Below, piece after piece: positions 58,340 through 64,000 of a stretch of 64,000 bases of DNA. Made by a program: the position numbers and the translations under genes. The notes below the pieces were generated by a model that saw nothing but the letters and a program-made list of their open reading frames with translations, was not told the origin of the DNA and did no database searches. The stretch lies in NCBI GenBank assembly GCA_031216445.1, contig CM062211.1:1872001-1936000 (forward strand), given 5' to 3'. Position 1 is the first letter of the stretch. The number at the start of each line of letters is the position of its first letter. The DNA comes from Lateolabrax maculatus (Eukaryota > Chordata > Actinopteri > Acropomatiformes > Lateolabracidae).

Positions 58340-59183
58340 TAGGCCTACTGCTTGTATTTGCTAATCCTTCTTTTTCTGGTAGCCATTCATCATCACTGCC
58401 ACTAACCTCATCCTTACTTGAATCAGCTCGTATATACTATAGCACAATGCACTTGAGCATTGCACTTGATATTGTTCTTGTTATGGAAACTGCAAGTTAC
58501 ATTGTAATAACATAAACATATTGATTGATTAAAAAAAGAAATTTACTGCAGATTTATGTATTTTTAAGTTAAAATATAACCAGTGATGTATGATGTTTAA
58601 TTTAGTGGACAGATAAGTAATTATAATTTCCTCAAAACATAAAACCAAAACTTGTAATTTTTAAACATTGTATTACTACTTAGTTGTTACTTGATGTTAC
58701 CAGATTTTTTTACCTGCAGGGGTCTAATATAGAATGATTGCCAAGATATTCCTGAGCAGTTCAACATTTCTGGTCTTCCATCGCCCATCTTGGTGGTGCA
58801 TGGCACCAGTGGGTGGCAGTGTATTGGATGATGCATTAGGGTCCACTGTGGTGGCTTATGTGCAACTATACCATGCAAACCCATGCTTATACAAGAAAAA
58901 AACTTTTGAATAACTGTCCACTGTAGTGAGCACTATGCGTACAAAAAATAGCACTACAGTCTGTGCCAACTGACACTACTTTGCCCTAAGTTTGATGCCA
59001 ATACTAAACTAGCTAAACCAAAAGGATCCAAAGGAGGCGAAAATCAGGATTTTTCATATAGGTCATCCTCCTCCACCCTTGCCCAAGTTCCTGCCTCTAA
59101 CCCACCACCGAAGCACTGGCAACAGTATCAATTCCAGCCAATTCCCAGTACCTCACCTGTCAGTTACCCATCTGCTCCAATAG

Positions 59184-59214
59184 GACCTTTGACAAGGTTC
59201 TCTTGTCAAAGGTC
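59184..59214. other. Perfect 12-bp hairpin
   Basis: GACCTTTGACAA and its exact reverse complement TTGTCAAAGGTC flank a 7-nt loop (GGTTCTC). Function unknown; could be a recent foldback or local inversion. Confidence 0.8.
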
Positions 59215-60704
59215 TCTTACACCCAAGTGAGTCTGACATACAGGGCTTAAGCACAGACTATGGGAAATTGTAAAGGCTCTGCCTAATACATTTTAACTTT
59301 GTTCAGTGCCCTTTGATGTACATTTGGCCATGTAAATAGTTATTCTGTCATGTAAAAAGTTATTCTGTGTGTTTATGATGCCCTAAACTTATTTGATACT
59401 TCAAATATATATATACACACACATATATATATACGGGCTGTTTGGTAAAATTTTGTATCTTTACAAATAAAGTGTTTTTGGTTGAGCACAATATAACTTA
59501 TCTGTACTTATTTGTGATTTTAAACAAGCAAAGTATGGTTATTTGGATTAATGTTCCTATACTTATCTGTTACTGGGAGATGAAAATAAATTGAATACAT
59601 GCCTAGAACGTCATCTTACCTGACTGCAACAGCAAGCCTTTGCTTGGCTTCAATGGGTTGCCCGTAATTTGCCTCTGGAGTTGTCTGCCTATAACAGATA
59701 ATAGATTATCCATTTGCTGGGCACTAATGGTGGCGCTCACTGTCCAGTCGCGACTCCAGGTGGTAGAAATTTCCATGTGTCAGCTCCTCTCGTTGATAGG
59801 GTGGACCCACCATCTTGCTCTTGCTCTTCGGATTTCACACTGTAGTAGCAACACAGCGAGTGCTCATCTGTTTACAGCTGGCACGGTGAATCAGTGAATT
59901 AAGCAATACAGTTTAACTTCCTAAAATGGAGACAGCAAATATATGTTAAATATAGTAACATTAAAGTTTTTTTAGCTATGACAGACAAATTGTTTTTGTA
60001 AACCGTAGCCTATAGCTATCTAATGTTGGTTAAAATATGAAAATAGCCTGCTTTGCTGTCAGGTTCAGTGTAAAATTATGAATGACCTAAGTGTCATCAT
60101 ATGCATCAGTGTTGATGGAAAAATATATCATGAATATTCTTACATATCGAAGGAAAACTGCGCACTGCACAGAAAGTTTTGCTGCTCCTTTGCTGCTCAA
60201 CGCTATGAAATGCACGGACAAGATGGAACTGGTATAGATGCTTCATTGTCACGTGAACGTGTGTGGTCTAGACATGGTGTTGGATCCAAGCTGGGATAGC
60301 TTTAGTTTTTTGTGTTTGTTTTGAGTATTTGCCACTTCAAATACTCACTAGAGCACCAAACTGAAACTCTGTGTTTTTAACTTTGTGCATTCAGTTCAGT
60401 CTTGAGCCATGTTGAGAGTGGTTTCGGAAATGTTACCAGGTTTCCGTTGAGACTTTTCCAGAAAAGTGACTTGAAACATAAGACCAACATGTTAAAAATG
60501 CCATCACACATAAAAAAATGAGGTGCCAAAGGTGCTTAAATAGAGAAACTGTCCTCTTATCTAAAACATATCAAGAAGCATAGAACAATGAAAGACCACA
60601 TGCTGATCCCAGTGGAAGCCAATTATACAGAAAAGAGCACTTAATTAGACACCAGTATCATCAAGTAATAGCAACTCTCGGCCACTGTGTGATTTCTCAG
60701 TTTA

Positions 60705-61556
60705 ACAGCTTGGTGTTACGTTTGATCGTGCCCTCACTTTTGATCAGCACATTAAAATTTAAGGTGCTTCTGATGACTTACAAAATTGTAAATGGGCTTG
60801 CCCCTATATACCTGTCTGATCTTATTATACTTTATACCCCATCCCAGGCACTGTGCTCCCAGAACCCAGGACTCCTGTCAGTGCCCAGAGTTAAAAAGAA
60901 GTGAGATGTCTGCAGGGCCTTTTCCTATTGTGCCCTTTTTTCTCTGGAATAACCTCCCTGCTGACATCAGATAATCTGACTTGAGGCCTTCTAAATCCAA
61001 TTTAAAACTAATTTCTTCGCCTTAATTTTCAATTAGGGCTTACTCTTCGGTTGGTTCAGGCCTCGCCCCTGTCACCATTATCCTTTCTGTGGGTCGGTCT
61101 CAGTCTCAATTAATCTCTTAACCCTAGCGTTCATAGTCCAAGTTTGTCTTGCTGACAAGTATAAACTGTAAACTGCTTCATTTCTCTACCCTTCTGTTTT
61201 TGCTTCTTTTCCCTTTAGCCTCCAAACTGTGTGAGTTTCTCTTCCCCTCTCTTTCTAGCTCTCTCTCTCTCTGGCCCTGTTCTGGCATTAAAATGCGTCT
61301 CCAGAGACCACTTGTGATTGGATCTCACTTTCCCGCTTTGTATGCAAATAAACAGGTACATCATTTCCGTTTGCCAAATGCGTTGTTTGTGCGCTGTAAT
61401 AGGGTGAGTGCTGCAAAATTGACCATGCTTATCTGAATTGAGGGTCTAAGGACAGATGGTGTCATGTGTTGGACAAACTGTAAGCATCTTGAGGCAAATT
61501 ATGATTTTTGACTTTGGGCCATATAAACAAAATTATACTTGAATTGACTTGACTTA
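60705..61556 (+). mobile_element. L2-type LINE, internally deleted 3' end
   Basis: A frame at 60709 reads LGVTFDRALTFDQHIK, then directly FKVLLMTYKIVNGLAPIYLS and later FFLWNNLPADIR in another frame. These are landmarks of the LINE-2 ORF2 C-terminus (LGV.FD..L.F..HI; TYK.LNGLAP.YL; LWN.LP..IR). The part between the first two landmarks is deleted and frameshifts break the rest. It ends GGGCCATATAAACAAAATTA then TTGAATTGACTTGACTT, the L2 3' tail. An inactive retrotransposon fragment. Confidence 0.85.
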
Positions 61557-63095
61557 ATTCTATTAAAAATGCGTTTGTTTCCATTTCAATTTTTCATTAT
61601 CTCACTTGTCTTAACCTTTGTTAGAGTGTGACAGAGCATCCTCAACGCTGCTTTTCAGAGTTCCACCAGATGGTTCAAGAGGCTCTACATTATCCAGCAG
61701 ACTGGGCTTTTCACACCAACAGCATGAACCCTGCTGGTCTGCATGCCTCAAACACAGCGTACCTATAGTCCAATCAACTCCACTTTGAGCGCCCCAGGAG
61801 GGGCGACATGATTAATCCTCCACCTAAATGAATAATAATAATGATGCAGTGACTTTTAGATCAATTATGCAGTCACTGTAAATCACGTACCCCCATCCCC
61901 CCAAACTGAGGCTAAGCCACTAACAACCAGGGATGCAAACTTATCAGGGGTGAAAAAGGTGGCAAATATATTTGTTGGTCCCAGACCACTGGCCTATAGT
62001 CAGGTCACCTAATGATGTTTCCTTTAAAGTAACAGACTCAAGAGAATCTTGGGAAATGAACGAAAAGTCAGTTTTAGTATTCTGTAGTTACCACAGTGGC
62101 CACAGTGGTTCTTTTGTTGTTCAAACTTGTTATTAATTTAAACTCTACCTCTGTCATGTGGTCTGCTGGAAAAAAAGATGCCTTCCAAACAAAAAGAACA
62201 GTTCCATAGTGTGATCATTCAAGATCTGTTGCAGACAGCCTGTTTCTAGCCATGATGTAATTGTGATACAAATGTGTGCAAGAGAGATTAATGTACATAA
62301 AACATTATCATTCTCTATTGGACATTTGTATCTCAATGTGATCATTTTTATGTGAAGTACATTCTTGGCTTTACATTATATACCTTAATGCCACTTTCAA
62401 GATAATCTAAATCGGATCGGGCTGATTTTTGGCTGCAGACTCAGTGGCAAATTCTCAGTTATTTGGGCCTTCTCGTAAATTCGGCAAATGCATTAAGTTC
62501 TTTCTTTCTTTGTGTAAAAACATTGACTCAGTTTGTCCCAGCGTGTCGGTTACTCTATGTCTCGACAAATGAAATGCCTCGTTAACGGCACGTTAAAGTC
62601 AGCTGGACAGAGCTACACAACGCACACTGTTATTTCTTTCTGAATATCATTTATTTCCCACCTGTGTTGCTTGAATTTTTTTACACAGTTCTGTTGACCA
62701 TGCATCTTTTGAGTGTTCATGATACAGAAAGGAATATTTATAATCAGTAAACTAAAAGTGCATCTTTTTCAGACGTATGGTTTGCTTAATCTCTAACTTC
62801 TACCTTAAATTTAAACAATAACCTATATTTAAGTTAGCTAATGCATAAAAGCAACAATCTGTATCAGTGTTTTATATTTTCATGACCTTATGATGTGGTA
62901 ATAAATTCATAAAAAATACGCTCTGTGGGGATCACACTCCCTCATACACATCATATGATGATGATAATAACAATAGCTGATTTCAGGCACACTGGATCAA
63001 TAAAAATGTTCAGCGGCACCTTTACCACCCCGGCAATCTGTGCATTAAACAATAGAGTGATGTTAAAACTGGACTATGCTAAGCTTAGCTTATAG

Positions 63096-63708
63096 TTAGG
63101 GCTGGCTCAGGTGAGCCTTGAACCATCATGCTGTTATAGGCTTAGACTGCCGGGGGATTTCCCATGATGCACTGAGCTTCTCTCTCCTCCTCTCCCTCTC
63201 TATCTGTACGCATTCCTATCCCACTAATACATGTTACCAACTCCATTTCTTCCTGGTAGTTCCTGTGCTCTCTGTGCTTTTTTGCCTTCTCACTTTCTGC
63301 AGGTATTTCCGCCCCTGGAGCTGTAGATTCTGGATCTGTGATTGCCGGCCGTCTACTGCCCCCATGTTCCTGCTCCACACTCACTGCTGCAGTTGTTATT
63401 ATAATTAGTCTGATTTGTTGTCTCTCCTCCTGTTCTGTCTCCCCTCTCCCCCTCTCTCCTCCCCTTTCAACCCAACTCGGTCGATGCAGATGGCCGCCCA
63501 CCCAGAGCCTGGTTCTGCTCGAGGTTTCTACCTGTTAAAAGGGAGTTTTTCCTCGCCGCTGTCACAAGTGCTGCTCATGGTGGGAACTGTTGGGTCTCTG
63601 TAAATAATATTTTAAAGAGTATGGTCTAGACCTACTCTATGTGAAAGTGTCTTAAGATAACTTTTGTTATGATTTGGCGCTATACAAATAAAGTTGACTT
63701 GACTTGAC
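63096..63708 (+). mobile_element. L2-type/SINE-like 3' element, copy 2, longer
   Basis: Contains CTTAGACTGCCGGGGGATTTC, a CT-rich block, the TCGATGCAGATGGCCGCCCA segment, TTTCTACCTGTTAAAAGGGA and AAGTGTCTTAAGATAACTTT, and ends GGCGCTATACAAATAAAGTT-GACTTGACTTGAC. It matches 32847-33042 over its second part. The open frame on its minus strand (63142-63501) is a by-product. Confidence 0.75.
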
Positions 63709-63904
63709 TATGGTGAAGATAAAATGTTAAAAAAGTTTTGTGATGCTGCAAGTGTTCCATCTGGTGTAAAACTCATCTAAATATTGGTAAAACATTCATC
63801 TTGCCACAAGTCTTTGTGCTCTTCGAGAGAAATACATTGTTGTGTAATTTCAGGCTTGATACAGAACTAAATGACTGTAACTCCAGCCAGAGTTGCTGGG
63901 GAGG

Positions 63905-63906
<2 letters not shown>

Positions 63907-63950
<44 letters not shown>
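63907..63950. repeat. (GA)n microsatellite
   Basis: About 22 perfect GA units. Confidence 0.95.
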
Positions 63951-63953
<3 letters not shown>

Positions 63954-64000
63954 CCTCGACAGAGCTCCACCTTGTTTTACAGCCAGCAGTGACAAGGTGA

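Larger units (their letters stand above)
34234..64000. other. 30-kb repeat-rich stretch without a recognised gene
   Basis: AT-rich DNA with dispersed repeats listed separately. Four or five short coding-like fragments occur, none assignable. It is compatible with intergenic DNA or with large introns. Confidence 0.6.

Noticed and set aside
63142..63501. Minus-strand 119-codon charged frame
   Set aside because: Antisense of the CT-rich part of a dispersed L2-type/SINE-like element.

Overview
This window is vertebrate nuclear DNA, almost certainly from a ray-finned fish and probably a percomorph. The genes are split into short exons with GT..AG introns. The rest is AT-rich non-coding DNA full of microsatellites and fish-type dispersed repeats: L2-type LINE 3' ends, hAT-, piggyBac- and Tc1-like miniature elements, a solo LTR, and the 'GCTTAGCATAAAGACTGG' repeat. 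No bacterial or viral gene organisation is present.

Two genes are certain, both on the + strand. Bases 400-3206 hold MRPS33 (mitochondrial small-subunit ribosomal protein S33, 106 aa), with a probable non-coding first exon ending at 670 and two coding exons. Bases 4436-24730 hold the whole coding region of BRAF, the serine/threonine kinase linking RAS to MEK/ERK. All constitutive exons can be placed to the base, are in phase and have consensus splice sites; together they encode 778 aa. A 120-nt cassette exon (18261-18380) gives an 818-aa form. The last exon (24708-24730 and onward) encodes the C-terminus ending GEFSAFK, which resembles the alternative 'X1' end of mammalian BRAF. MRPS33 next to BRAF in the same orientation is the vertebrate arrangement (human 7q34).

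About 2 kb of probable BRAF 3' UTR follows (24731 to roughly 26670) and contains a diverged tandem duplication. From there to 64000 (about 37 kb) no gene could be recognised. The stretch is repeat-rich and holds a few coding-like fragments: a possible exon at 34082-34233 (+), an open frame at 35377-35574 (-), a hydrophobic tail at 41953-42019 (-), and a possible transposon-derived frame at 58040-58339 (-). It could be intergenic DNA or large introns of an unidentified gene.

I found no convincing new biological system. The most useful observations are the BRAF isoform structure (cassette exon, X1-type end, out-of-phase read-through end), the duplicated 3' UTR segment, several intact transposon boundaries with target-site duplications, and the unexplained coding-like fragments.
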